A stretch of 64,000 bases of DNA from Ipomoea triloba (taxonomy: Eukaryota > Streptophyta > Magnoliopsida > Solanales > Convolvulaceae): assembly GCF_003576645.1 (NCBI RefSeq), contig NC_044930.1, forward strand, positions 9,411,932 to 9,475,931, read 5' to 3'. The notes under the pieces were generated by a model. The model was not told the DNA's origin and searched no databases. It was given only the letters and a program-made list of their open reading frames with translations. The position numbers were made by a program, and so were the translations under genes. Shown here in pieces: positions 1-9,579 of this stretch (position 1 is its first letter; each line of letters opens with the position of its first letter).

Positions 1-737
1 AGAAAAAAATATAATAATAATTATAGATAATTTGATTGATGGTTACTTATGAGAAAATGTATAATATTAATAAGAAAAAATACATTTAAATCAAAATGTA
101 CGAGTTGAAAAGTAATTTATGAAAAAATTTATAATACTTATAAGGAAAATTGTAATACTTATGAGTAAAAATAATGTATTCCATAATACTTATGAAAACC
201 CGGATGGACCCATCTCACAAATTCTCATTTGGAGATTTTGCCAAGAATAATTATTAATTAAAAGGTTATAACCAACAGTACGAAGGTGAAAAGCTTGCAT
301 TGATGTTAATCCCACCCAAGCTTGCTATTTGTACATATGAATCTGAAGTTCAGAAGTTGGAATATATATTGCTATTTGTTGATGTTAATCTGAAGTTGGA
401 ATACTATGGATAACTTGTTGGAGCAGAATGGGACAAATTCACACTTAGCTCTTATGCTAAAAGTGATTCTCAACCACTTTATTCTTCTTTTTGCATGGCC
501 TATCACAATGAGCCAGTTAGTAACAACTTTCAGATAAATATCGATCATTATTGATGCCAGGCATATAAGAAAAGAATTTGGTTCCTTCAAGATAGGAAAA
601 GCATATATAAAGAATCCAAATATAGAACAGGAAAATGACCAGTGAATTGAAAAATCTCATATAATATCACCTTATAGACTAAACTTGACCATGACTAATA
701 TGATAACAACACTTCAATTCAACAACATAATATAATA

Positions 738-1510
738 GAAAATGACACTTTTCCCTCTGAATTATATACTTATAGCACTTCCCCCAGTACTCCTGGATCC
801 ACATTAGCGGAACTAGCACGACGAACAATGCTCGACACTCTGTCAAGCAATCCCTTCTAATTATCTAAGAAGCCCATTTTTCCCTGTATAAACAATCCAG
901 CTCAATACCCTTTCACCGTCTTCTCACGCGCCCTTACAAAACAATTACTACGAGAGCCCCTCAATTATTTTAAAAGTATCAATTTTTTTTTCACTTTTAT
1001 GTTAAATGAACATTTTTACTATTAAAAATAAAGGCAAAACGTGTATTTCATTTATTTTTCTTTTCCAACAAATTATTGCTTATACGTGGGAATCATAATA
1101 AATGTGAAAAAAAAAAAAGCAGACATCATTTATAAATATTATAGTTATAATTTTAAGCTAATGCTAGTAACATTAATATTATAAGTATAATTAATCAGCA
1201 TTAATGAATTATTTGTGTTTAAGTCTAATTTTGTTAGTAGCATTAGCTTATAATTATAATTATAATATATGTAAATAGTGGTTTTTCCTTTTCGCATTTA
1301 TTCTACTTTTTCGACATAAACATTAATTTGTTAGAAAAGAAAAACAAATGAAATACTTATTTTTAAAGGTAAAAATGTCGTCCATTTCACAAAAAAAAAA
1401 ATTCTCACTTTTAAGATAATTGTGGAGCTAATGTAGATACATGAATAGTTCAGAGGGAAAAAGTGCTAAAGCATATAATTCATAGTGGAAAAAAGTGGTA
1501 GTTATGTTTC
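738..1510. mobile_element. Long-TIR foldback MITE upstream of the SPPR gene
   Basis: The left arm (about 738-1110) and right arm (about 1240-1510) are imperfect reverse complements of each other. The outer motif around GAAAATGACACTTTTCCC at 738 recurs inverted at 1487-1510, and an inner motif (ATGAAATAC with its flanks) at about 1055-1075 recurs inverted at about 1335-1360. The centre (1140-1260) is itself a hairpin built on GCTAATGCTAGTA. Such long arms without a coding region are typical of Mutator-like or foldback MITEs. No convincing target-site duplication was found. The element ends about 265 bp before the SPPR gene start, so it may form part of that gene's distal promoter. Confidence 0.6.
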
Positions 1511-1655
1511 ACATAATATATATAATGTTATTATTTTTTTTTAGACCTCAATGTGTCTTGATCGAGTAGAACGTTAACGTAGCATAATATAATATTATAA
1601 TTTACACTTAAGTGTGAGAATAGAATATTGTCTACCTAGCTAGTGTTCCTCACTC

Positions 1656-1663
1656 TTTAAATA
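1656..1663 (+). promoter_or_regulatory. Probable TATA box of the SPPR protein gene
   Basis: TTTAAATA lies about 111 bp upstream of the ATG at 1774. The following purine-rich, AAAGAAA-containing stretch (1690-1730) looks like a plant 5' leader. There is no direct evidence for the transcription start. Confidence 0.4.
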
Positions 1664-1773
1664 GAGAAGTAGCTTCTTATCATCATCCAAACAAGAAAGA
1701 AATAAACAACTTTCTTAAAGAAGAAATACTAATTTTGATATATATATTTCTGGCCTATTGATTGATCATATCA

Positions 1774-4074
1774 ATGGGTTTATCCGATAATGGCAAACTG
1801 GGGCATGATGATGAGTATCCATATGAAGACCATATGCGAAGCCAACCGGCGTTCATGGTTAATGGTGGGCAAAGGAAAAGCTCCATCATGAGCTATCCTA
1901 ACGCCGATGGCTTAAACAACTATGTAGTGAAGACCCAAAGGGTTGTTGAGGTTGTGAGGCCTGTGGTCACGCGTCGAGTTCTTGTCAATGGTAAGCCCGT
2001 GAGGGAGGAACGAATTGTTGGTGGCTATGAAGATGGTAATGGCGGCCTCAAGGAGAATCTTGATAGCCTTGGGAAAGTTAAAGATTTCTTCAACCAAGTT
2101 CAGATGGAGGCCAGCTTGCCAGGTGATCCAATTCTTAGCCGTGGAGGTCACAACTTGGGAGCCAACATTAATTGGTCGTCTAGCCAAAATGGTGCACCGG
2201 GTCGTGGCAATTGGGGTAGTAGGGGTTCTTGGATGAGCCATGATGAGTCTCCTCCTAGGCACAACAATGGGCATTTTGAGGTCCATAATCGTCCGAATTG
2301 GGGTAGCAGGGCTTCTTGGATGAGCCGTGATGACTCTCCCCCAAGGCACAATGGTCGTCCCAATGGAGGTACTAGGTCTACTTACACAATCTATGATGAT
2401 TCCCCTCCTAGATACCATCAACGTAATGAGTTGAGTCGTCCGAGCTTGGATACTAAGCCTAATTGGCCTAGTCGAAGTCAGTCTCCCCCTATGATGCAAT
2501 CTAGGTTGGTTAGCTATCCCAACTCTGGTACTAGACCCAAGTGGCCAGGTAGTCGAGATGACTCTCCACCGAGAGTTATGGCTCATCCAAACTCAGGTGC
2601 TAGGCCAAATTGGCCAATTCGAAGTGATTCTCCACCCAGAGCTATGGAGTATTATGAGTTGCACGACAACTCTAATACTAGGCCTAATTTGGCAAAAGCT
2701 CGAGATAACTCTCCACCTAGAGCTATGGAGTATTATGAGTCTCACCCCAACTCTAATACTAGACCTAATCGGGCAAAACCTCGAGATGATTCCCCACCCA
2801 ACCCAATTGTGAATCATTTGATGCCTCGTACGAACTCAGGTGCCAATAAGCCTAATTGGTCTAGTAAGCGAGATTACTCTCCACCTAGATCCATGATGCA
2901 TTCAGAATTAAACCCTCCAAATTTAGGTACTAGGCCAAATTGGGTTATTCAAGATGAATCTCCACCTAGAATCTATGAGTACTATGAGTCATCCCATCCC
3001 AAGTCTAATGCTAGGCCTAATTGGACAAAAGCTCGAGATGATTCTCCACCCAAATCAATGGTGCAGCAACCGATGGCTCATCCAAACTCAGATACTAGTA
3101 AGCCTAATTGGCCTAGTAATCATGATTACTCTCCACCAAAATCCACAGTGCATCCTAAATTAAGCCGCCCAGCAGATTCAAATACTATGCCAAATTGGTT
3201 CCTCCATGGTGCCACCGGAGACAAGTCAAGTACTTTGCCTACTGATTCTCCACCTAAATATGTAGAGAAGGGGAAGGACCAGAGAAATACCAGCCCACTG
3301 CACAGCAAGCTTGAGAAAGTAAACATTCATGACAATAGAGGATCAAGCCCAATCCCAAACAAGATGAATGCTGGTTCCAATAAGGAGACTACACAGCAAG
3401 TTAGGGAGTCTGATCAGAGGCCTAATTGGCCTAACAGGAAAAGCCAAGAAGGCAAAGAAGAACATGAGAAGCCTAAATCCAATGAAGGAGGGCACATCAA
3501 GAAAGGCAATGAAGAAGAGGTTCATGGTTTGGCTAATCCAAAGAGTGTAGCAGTTGAGGCCACAACACGTATAAGCTCGACTCAAGAGATCCCCAAAAAA
3601 TTCGAGGATTCCTTCAAGAAACCAAGCAACAATCTGCAGCATGATAATCTAGATGATGGAAATGGCAACTCCAAGAAGAGTAGCAGCATAACACCAAGCT
3701 CATACACCAAGGCCGATTTCAATGGACGATGGTACAAACAGCCCGGTTCCACTCTTACAAGCGCCACGAGCAATGTGGACGATCTGATGAAAGTCATTGA
3801 GGAAGCTAAAAGAACAGGGGGATATCCTGCTGCATCAGAGAAGCCACACTGGAGTGAAATCACCCCTATTCCTCCCCAAGGAGTGCGCGTTAGCGGACCA
3901 CAATGGAACGAAATCACTCCAAATCCTCCAGTAATTGACAGTATGGAAGCAAAGAGGCGATATACTACCGGGTATCCACAGCCAGTTGTTGCAGCAGCAC
4001 CTATGGGATTTTATGGAGCTCTTAGTAGTGAAGATGCTGTGAGGAGATACGGTGGCACCTTCCTACCTAACTAA
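1774..4074 (+). CDS. Repetitive, probably disordered SPPR/RPNW-repeat protein, function unknown
   Basis: This is a single uninterrupted 766-aa reading frame. I chose the ATG at 1774; the frame stays open only 12 bp further upstream, to a TTG. An N-terminal block (about residues 40-100) contains VVRPVVTRRVLVNGKPVREE. From about residue 140 to 510 the protein is a degenerate tandem array of units built from a Ser/Asp-Asp-Ser-Pro-Pro-Arg core alternating with RPNW and PNS(N/G)TRPN. It is rich in Ser, Pro, Asn and Arg, with no membrane segment or signal peptide, and is probably unstructured. The last ~120 residues are non-repetitive, with two WxEITPxPP motifs and a final GAL..EDAVRRYGGTFLPN. That C-terminus looks like the conserved part. 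I do not recognise a named family. The repeated SP and SPPR sites would suit proline-directed kinases or SR-type interactions, which is inference only. Confidence 0.85.
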   Translation: MGLSDNGKLGHDDEYPYEDHMRSQPAFMVNGGQRKSSIMSYPNADGLNNYVVKTQRVVEVVRPVVTRRVLVNGKPVREERIVGGYEDGNGGLKENLDSLGKVKDFFNQVQMEASLPGDPILSRGGHNLGANINWSSSQNGAPGRGNWGSRGSWMSHDESPPRHNNGHFEVHNRPNWGSRASWMSRDDSPPRHNGRPNGGTRSTYTIYDDSPPRYHQRNELSRPSLDTKPNWPSRSQSPPMMQSRLVSYPNSGTRPKWPGSRDDSPPRVMAHPNSGARPNWPIRSDSPPRAMEYYELHDNSNTRPNLAKARDNSPPRAMEYYESHPNSNTRPNRAKPRDDSPPNPIVNHLMPRTNSGANKPNWSSKRDYSPPRSMMHSELNPPNLGTRPNWVIQDESPPRIYEYYESSHPKSNARPNWTKARDDSPPKSMVQQPMAHPNSDTSKPNWPSNHDYSPPKSTVHPKLSRPADSNTMPNWFLHGATGDKSSTLPTDSPPKYVEKGKDQRNTSPLHSKLEKVNIHDNRGSSPIPNKMNAGSNKETTQQVRESDQRPNWPNRKSQEGKEEHEKPKSNEGGHIKKGNEEEVHGLANPKSVAVEATTRISSTQEIPKKFEDSFKKPSNNLQHDNLDDGNGNSKKSSSITPSSYTKADFNGRWYKQPGSTLTSATSNVDDLMKVIEEAKRTGGYPAASEKPHWSEITPIPPQGVRVSGPQWNEITPNPPVIDSMEAKRRYTTGYPQPVVAAAPMGFYGALSSEDAVRRYGGTFLPN

Positions 4075-4255
4075 GGAAAACTTGCCCACATCCAATTGCT
4101 GGCAAGTCATGTGACTGTGTTATCTCACTTATTTGATAGTTTATAGCTACTAATATGGCACTAGTTGCATAAGAAAATTAAACCAAAAATTGTGTGTAAA
4201 TCTGTGCTAAGATGTTTTACTATTTGAGTAATTGATAAATACTGTGTGATGCTTG

Positions 4256-4261
4256 AATAAA
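4256..4261 (+). terminator. Likely polyadenylation signal of the SPPR gene
   Basis: AATAAA lies 182 bp after the TAA stop at 4072-4074, in a T-rich stretch typical of a plant 3' UTR. Confidence 0.45.
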
Positions 4262-4351
4262 TGTAATGTATAAATGTATTTGCTCTTTCAGCTGGGAAAC
4301 CATAGGAAATTCTGTAACCCGGTAAACAGTGTGGGGTTTAAAATGACCAAA

Positions 4352-4424
4352 CGCCATCTGTAGGGAATCTAACCCACGACCACGTGGTTAAAAGCCACAC
4401 AATCTACCACTAAGCTAAGACGGC
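4352..4424 (-). pseudogene. tRNA-Lys(TTT)-like sequence, degenerate
   Basis: Read on the minus strand, this folds as a tRNA. A 7-bp acceptor stem pairs GCCGTCT with AGATGGC (one G-T pair). There is an A-box-like TAGCTTAGTGG and a 5-bp anticodon stem around a loop CTTTTAA with anticodon TTT (Lys). The T-arm begins GTGGGTTAGATTCCC. The D-stem is poorly paired, the T-arm is one base too long, and the usual TTCGA of the B box reads TTAGA. It is best seen as a decayed tRNA-Lys gene or the head of a tRNA-derived SINE. No terminal T-run was checked in detail. Confidence 0.55.
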
Positions 4425-4813
4425 TGCTGGTTTTGTTGGTTTATTAGACAATTAGTAACAACAATATTTGTAAGAACCTTATCAATAATTAATCTTAAGC
4501 AAAATTTTATGAGAGAGATTCTCACGAGTCTCAATAATTAATCTAATATACTCCTTATTTACTACGTATCGTTTGTATCAAATCATATATGTGCGTGTGT
4601 GCGCACGCACGCACGCGTGTGTGTATTTGAGAGAGAGAAAGAGTACACATGAGAGGAGAAGGAATTAATTAGAGCCACCCATCTAGAAAGATCTAATGAA
4701 TTACAAACAATTATTTAGAAAAAAAAAAGCTGTGATATTTTTGTAATGATAGCGTTAGGTTAACTTTATACTGTTGCTTGGTGTACTTTATTGTTGCTAG
4801 GTGCACTTTAAAG

Positions 4814-5332
4814 TAGTGTTGCAAAATTCCCGCCTAGGCGCCGATTAATCCCATCTGGGCACTAGACGCTGGTCGACCGCCTAACGTATCACCTTAAATG
4901 GTGGTCTAGGTGGCTGGCTAACTAGGCAATTGCCTAGGCCGCCTAAGCTCCGCCTAGGCCTCCTAGGTGCCGACTAGACCTCCTAGGCACCGACTAGGAC
5001 GCCTAGTCAGCAAATTAACTATTGTTCTTCTTTTTTAATGGGTTATTTCACTCAAAACAACATCGTTTTGAGCGAAATAACCTTAAATTGTACAAACACT
5101 AGATATTTTCTAGGTTAATATTTAATATTTTAGTATTACCTATTAAAGTATTATATAATTTATAATTATTAGTCTTTAAAAAATTAAAAATGCTTAAACA
5201 AATTTTGAAAAAATAAAAAATAAAATAAAAAATACACTGGCGCCTAGGCGTCGATTAATCACTGCTTAGGCGTCGTAGGCGCTAGGCGCTTCCCGAGCGC
5301 CTGTGGAGCGCCTAGTCATTTTTTCAACCATG
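4814..5332. mobile_element. Non-autonomous hAT element (519 bp), GCCTAGGCG-rich family, copy 1
   Basis: It is flanked by a perfect 8-bp target-site duplication CTTTAAAG (4806-4813 and 5333-5340), the length expected for hAT transposition. Imperfect terminal inverted repeats start TAGTGTTGCAAAA on the left and CATGGTTGAAAAA (reverse complement) on the right. Both ends carry clusters of GCCTAGGCG-type palindromes. The centre has a hairpin (5041-5082) with arms GGTTATTTC.CTCAAAAC and its inverse. There is no coding capacity. A second copy of similar length lies at 15463-15985. Confidence 0.85.
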
Positions 5333-5911
5333 CTTTAAAGCAAACCATAACTACTAAAATCTAAAGTGAACTTTTAAATCAAATTATAAAAGCTAAACCC
5401 TAAATCAAAAAAAAAAAAAAAACTATACCATAAAAACGGTAGACAATTTCACTACACCTATACGTATCACGATATGCACTCTATGGTATAGCTAAGTGAA
5501 CTTTATAGTGTTGTTACTTGCACTTAAAGTTCAAGTTATTTACGAAAACGTTACTACGTTTTTCCATCTCCCTACTTTAAAGCTGGTCATTACATCTTTC
5601 TAGATGAAAGTTTCTAGTGGGTTTATAGTTTTCCTTTAAATCTCCTTCAGAAAAAGCAAGAAGGTTCAAGATTTAATCTTACGGGATACAAGATAGAAGA
5701 ATGAAGTTCTTAAGTTGTTTTGTTTAAGAATTTCATGTAGAACTATAAGACTGTGAAATATCTTGGTGTACTACAAGTTTATTACCTATCTTGTATATGA
5801 ATTGCATCTCTCTTTCAGATGTCTCTCCAAAATATTTATACGAAATATTTTAACTATTATGAGATGTTACATGAAAGTTGCCGGCATTTTAAAACTCCAA
5901 CTCTCACAAGA

Positions 5912-5916
<5 letters not shown>

Positions 5917-5981
<65 letters not shown>
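5917..5981. repeat. (TA)n microsatellite
   Basis: Uninterrupted TA dinucleotides, about 32 units. Confidence 0.95.
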
Positions 5982-5984
<3 letters not shown>

Positions 5985-6279
5985 CTTAAAACCATGTCAC
6001 CATGTAAAGTAATAAATAATAATATATATATCACATTTCATGCATGAGCCAAACAAAACCAACGAAAACATGAATTAGACCAACTTATGAACTCAGCCAA
6101 TAACAATTCGGCTATATTCATGCTTCGGCCACGAAGGCTTCAAAGGTTAACCCAACTTCCCTAAGTCAACTGTACAAAATTAACTGATCAGAAATTAATT
6201 TTTCACAAGTTAATTTTTCAATTCCAGAACTGAGTACTTTTCGGTTCTAACCTTTCACAAATTCATATTTCCCAATTTA

Positions 6280-6420
6280 CACTACTACAGAAAACACCTT
6301 TAGCGTCGGTTTTTTAGCACTGTAAAAACTGACGCCGTATGTATTTTCTATTTTTTAAAATAAATAAACGACGTCGGTTATTAAGGATAACTGACATCGT
6401 TTATTATTTAAAAAAATACG

Positions 6421-6464
<44 letters not shown>

Positions 6465-6620
6465 CAACGTCGGTTTTTAAGAAAAAAAACCGACGTCGTT
6501 TATGATTAAAAAAAATAAATTACATACGGCGTCGATTATACGAAGTAACCAACGCGGCAACGCCGTAAGTGTTTTTTTTGAAAATAATATACGTCGACGT
6601 TGTTTATTTTATTTTATTTT
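6280..6620 (+). mobile_element. CACTA-type transposon end (fragment) with (AAT)n
   Basis: It begins CACTACTACAGAAAA, the terminal motif of plant En/Spm (CACTA) elements. This is followed by repeated subterminal motifs of the form GACGTCGGTT in both orientations (6305, 6368, 6467, 6490, 6530). An (AAT)n run lies at 6423-6463. I could not find the matching inverted terminus within the next kilobase, so this is probably a truncated or solo end. Confidence 0.6.
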
Positions 6621-6729
6621 TAATAATTAAATATATTTTACGAATCCACCTAAAACCTGTGCATGCAGTAATATTTACAATTCACACATCAAGTTTCAGA
6701 ACCTGTGCAACAAATTAACATTTATAATC

Positions 6730-6845
6730 TCACAATTGATCAAACTAATAATTTCTCAATTAATCAAACTAATAAACATCACAATTAATCAAACTAATAA
6801 ATTCTCAATTAATCAAACTAATAAACATCTCAATTAATCAAACTA
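6730..6845. repeat. Short tandem repeat, ~27-bp unit
   Basis: About four imperfect copies of a unit containing CAATTAATCAAACTAATAAA. Confidence 0.85.
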
Positions 6846-7332
6846 TATAAATATCCAATCCTCCTCTATTTATATAGTAAAAATTAATATTGTACCAAAA
6901 TAAATCCAAATTAAAACTCATGTATAAATGAAAATTGAACTTCCATATAGTATTATACGCGATACATCAATTCGGATTGCAGTGATGGACGAACCTTGAA
7001 TCACCCAGTCTCTTTGAAGAAATGTAGGTATAACACACACAAGTTTTACAGTCATTACAATTCCAAGTAACTTGACACTATCACGACCATGCGTCCGTAT
7101 CCATTAATGAGCACGTACCAAGTAAAGCCCAAACTTGTTGAAGCGGCCACACTTCATGCTCATAGATGCTAATCTTTTATATCATGCACTGCTGCATTTT
7201 TTCAAAAGATTAGTTAAGAGTAAAAACTCATCCCTACTTCAATGCAGACCCAAGCATCACATTTCCTGAGATACAATTTTAATTTAAACTTTTTGTCACA
7301 TTGCAAATCACAAAATGAAGTATTCATCTATA

Positions 7333-7671
7333 TGAAACTAATACACAGAGCACATTATTGTTAAATTAAACAGCGTAGGATGATATAGGAAACGGAGAGA
7401 GAATCATAAAAATGCACATGATATGCGCATTATGACCCATATGATTGTGTGACCCGACTCGTCTCACAGATAGAGATCCATGAGACGGTTTCACACAAGT
7501 TTTTGACTTATTTTAATGACACTTTAGGTCATTTGACAATATATGTTATTGAATGGCTCTGAATTTTAGTTTCATTTTCCACACACTATTTTCATTATAG
7601 CAATACTAAAGTATCATTTTAATCATACTATAGTTTAATTTAACAATAATGTGCTCTGTGTATTAGTTTCA
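7333..7671. repeat. Hairpin element with 39-nt perfect inverted repeat
   Basis: The 39 nt at 7333-7371 are repeated exactly in reverse complement at 7633-7671. The key core is ACACAGAGCACATTATTG. Between them, 7434-7506 matches the right end of the MITE at 19206-19659 (GAGACGGTTTCACACAAGT). A TTTCATTTTCCACACACT motif is directly repeated at about 7569 and 7666. This is probably a composite of MITE remnants. Confidence 0.7.
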
Positions 7672-7828
7672 TTTTCCACACACTTGTTTCATTATAGTAA
7701 CACTAAACTATAATTTTAATTTTACTATAATTTTATTCGATGATCATGATTCACACCACGATGGTACACCGTATAACAATTGGCTTATAACCAAACAAGG
7801 GCAAAATCAAAGTATTATCACCTCTTCT

Positions 7829-7834
7829 TTTATT
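7829..7834 (-). terminator. Possible polyadenylation signal of CXE copy 1
   Basis: The minus-strand sequence AATAAA lies about 175 bp past the stop of the carboxylesterase at 8009-8977. Confidence 0.3.
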
Positions 7835-8008
7835 GAAGTAATATTACAAAGAAGACTATTAATATTATTTTCAATATTCTTGATCACCAACTAAAGGCAG
7901 CTGCAGTTGGTGAAGATTGGACAAAAGTGATTCAAACTACTCGTACGTGAAAATATATAGGTTTCAACAGAATAACTTTTTTTTTTTTTTTTTTGACAAA
8001 AACATAAC

Positions 8009-8977
8009 TTAGGATGCTACGAACTCCTTTATCGCAATACACAATTCTTTAGCTTTCAATGGATCAGCAAACTCAAGACCATGATACCCACCCTCAATAA
8101 TCCTGCCCACCACTTCCACACCTGCGTCTCGCAAAGCATTCAAAACCTCAGCTTGACGGTCAACCAATGGATCCCCACCGCAAGCCGACACCATAATCTT
8201 CAACCCCAGAGCTTTCACTTGATCAAACATGCCGGGATTTGACCGGATCTCCACCATCGCGTTGCAGTAAACGTGATCTCGGTCAGCGCCAACCGGAAGT
8301 GCCGCCTCCCACATCAGCTCATTTAGGCGCAAAGGAAATAGCTTGTCATCCACCGATCTTAGCTCCGATACAGTCTTCTCTTTCCCTCCGAAATATGGGT
8401 GGTGTAATATCAGCCCTCCTATCTCTAATGGCTTCAGCTCCGTACTAATCGATGATGCGCTTAGACCCACGCGGTAGGCTATGTTCCCACCGGCGCTTGT
8501 GCCCATCAGAAAACATCTAGAAAAGTCAACGTATTTTGTGAGCCACTCATCGTCGCTGTTCTTTATCCAATACAGCGCTTCCATACAATCATCGTAGGCC
8601 GCCGGCAACCGGTGCTCCGGCGCGCGGCGGTACCCGACGGAGATTACCACCGCAGATGTTTCAGTGGCGATATGGCGATAAAAATCTTGAAAGCCTGGCC
8701 TGTCCACTTTACACACCACGAATCCTCCACCATGAAAGTAGACTATGAGAGGCAGCTTGGATAGAGGCTGAGAATCAACAGCTTTTCTGGGTAACATAAT
8801 TCGAGCCCAAGTGCTTTTGGATTGGTTGATGGAGATGTCCTTGGCGAGGACTAAGGAAGGATCAACGGCGGATGTTGGCTCGACACCAGAACGAAGTTCC
8901 CGTTGACGTGTGATTGAACCATCTGGGTTGCATTCAAAGCCTAGCATGCCATAGAACTCAACATCTTTGGGATCCAT
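8009..8977 (-). CDS. CXE1-like carboxylesterase, copy 1
   Basis: This intronless 322-aa protein is of the plant CXE family (alpha/beta-hydrolase fold-3, HSL-like), cytosolic with no signal peptide. The oxyanion-hole motif HGGGF is at residues 82-86, the nucleophile elbow G-T-S-A-G-G at 159-164 (Ser161), and the acid/base pair are Asp269 (GGDP) and His299 (GGYHG). The length is normal for the family. Known relatives such as kiwifruit AeCXE1 hydrolyse short-chain esters and others act in defence; the substrate here is unknown. The start ATG is shared with copies 2-4 (MDPK). This copy has Gly in VGYRRAPE where copies 2 and 3 have Glu. It forms a tandem minus-strand cluster with copies 2 and 3. 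Confidence 0.95.
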   Translation of the reverse strand: MDPKDVEFYGMLGFECNPDGSITRQRELRSGVEPTSAVDPSLVLAKDISINQSKSTWARIMLPRKAVDSQPLSKLPLIVYFHGGGFVVCKVDRPGFQDFYRHIATETSAVVISVGYRRAPEHRLPAAYDDCMEALYWIKNSDDEWLTKYVDFSRCFLMGTSAGGNIAYRVGLSASSISTELKPLEIGGLILHHPYFGGKEKTVSELRSVDDKLFPLRLNELMWEAALPVGADRDHVYCNAMVEIRSNPGMFDQVKALGLKIMVSACGGDPLVDRQAEVLNALRDAGVEVVGRIIEGGYHGLEFADPLKAKELCIAIKEFVAS

Positions 8978-9049
8978 GGGTACAATTTGATGTGTGGAAA
9001 TTGGCTAAGTTTAATGCAAGATGTTGGACTTCATATATGGCTATCTGTG

Positions 9050-9059
9050 TATATATAGG
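9050..9059 (-). promoter_or_regulatory. TATA box of CXE copy 1
   Basis: Minus-strand CCTATATATA lies 73 bp upstream of the ATG at 8977. It is conserved at the matching place before copy 2 (13105-13114) but absent before copy 3. Confidence 0.6.
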
Positions 9060-9278
9060 TATTGTTCAATTATCTAGCTTTTACGATTTTTAATTTACAA
9101 TTAAAAATTCAATGTTTTGCTTTAATTTAATGAAGTTTCAGATAGGATTAAAATATGTTGAAGTGCAAATTGTATATCAGGCGGCTAAGACTAGTCCAAC
9201 ATATGTTCCTATCATTCTAGAAGTATTTGACAAGTTTGAGGAGTATGCATAGAATTTATCTACAGTACTTTTTTTTTG

Positions 9279-9364
9279 GTTTGATATTTCAATATTATTA
9301 TTACAATTTCTTTCTGAATTTGTTTGATATTTCAATATTATTATTACAATTTCTTTCTGAATTT
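9279..9364. repeat. 43-bp direct tandem duplication
   Basis: Two essentially identical units starting GTTTGATATTTCAATATTA at 9279 and 9322. Confidence 0.9.
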
Positions 9365-9391
9365 AGGGATAGCATCAATGAGATGTATAGT

Positions 9392-9577
9392 GCCAAAGAT
9401 CTTGTGGTCAAGTGGCAACCGGTGTCCCGGTTAACACTCCCACATGGATGATGGGAGTGGGTTTGAGCCTCAGTGGAGGCAACTGTTAACTCGTTGTACT
9501 TCAGTAGGTTGAGAAAGTAGCCAATTCTTGACAGAGATACTACATTATAACAGAGTCAGTAGTACTCAAAAAAAAAA
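9392..9577 (+). mobile_element. tRNA-derived SINE, copy a
   Basis: An A-box-like GTGGTCAAGTGG (about 9403) and a B-box-like GGTTTGAGCCT (about 9461) are spaced as in a Pol III promoter. They are followed by GGAGGCAACTG...CAGTAGGTTGAGA and an A-run at 9567-9576. The same series of blocks recurs at 41127-41275 with a better B box (GGTTCGAGTCT). No coding capacity. Confidence 0.6.
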
Positions 9578-9579
9578 TT

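Noticed and set aside
1912..2586. 224-codon minus-strand frame opposite the SPPR gene
   Set aside because: Mirror of a repetitive GC-balanced coding sequence; no family resemblance, and the plus frame is continuous for 766 codons.
4570..4625. GTGCGTGTGTGCGCACGCAC tract as Z-DNA regulatory element
   Set aside because: Simple alternating purine-pyrimidine repeat; nothing ties it to a gene.
8239..8448. Plus-strand frames opposite the CXE genes (8239, 12217, 12393, 18191)
   Set aside because: They recur at the same places because the genes are paralogues; antisense shadows without independent support.
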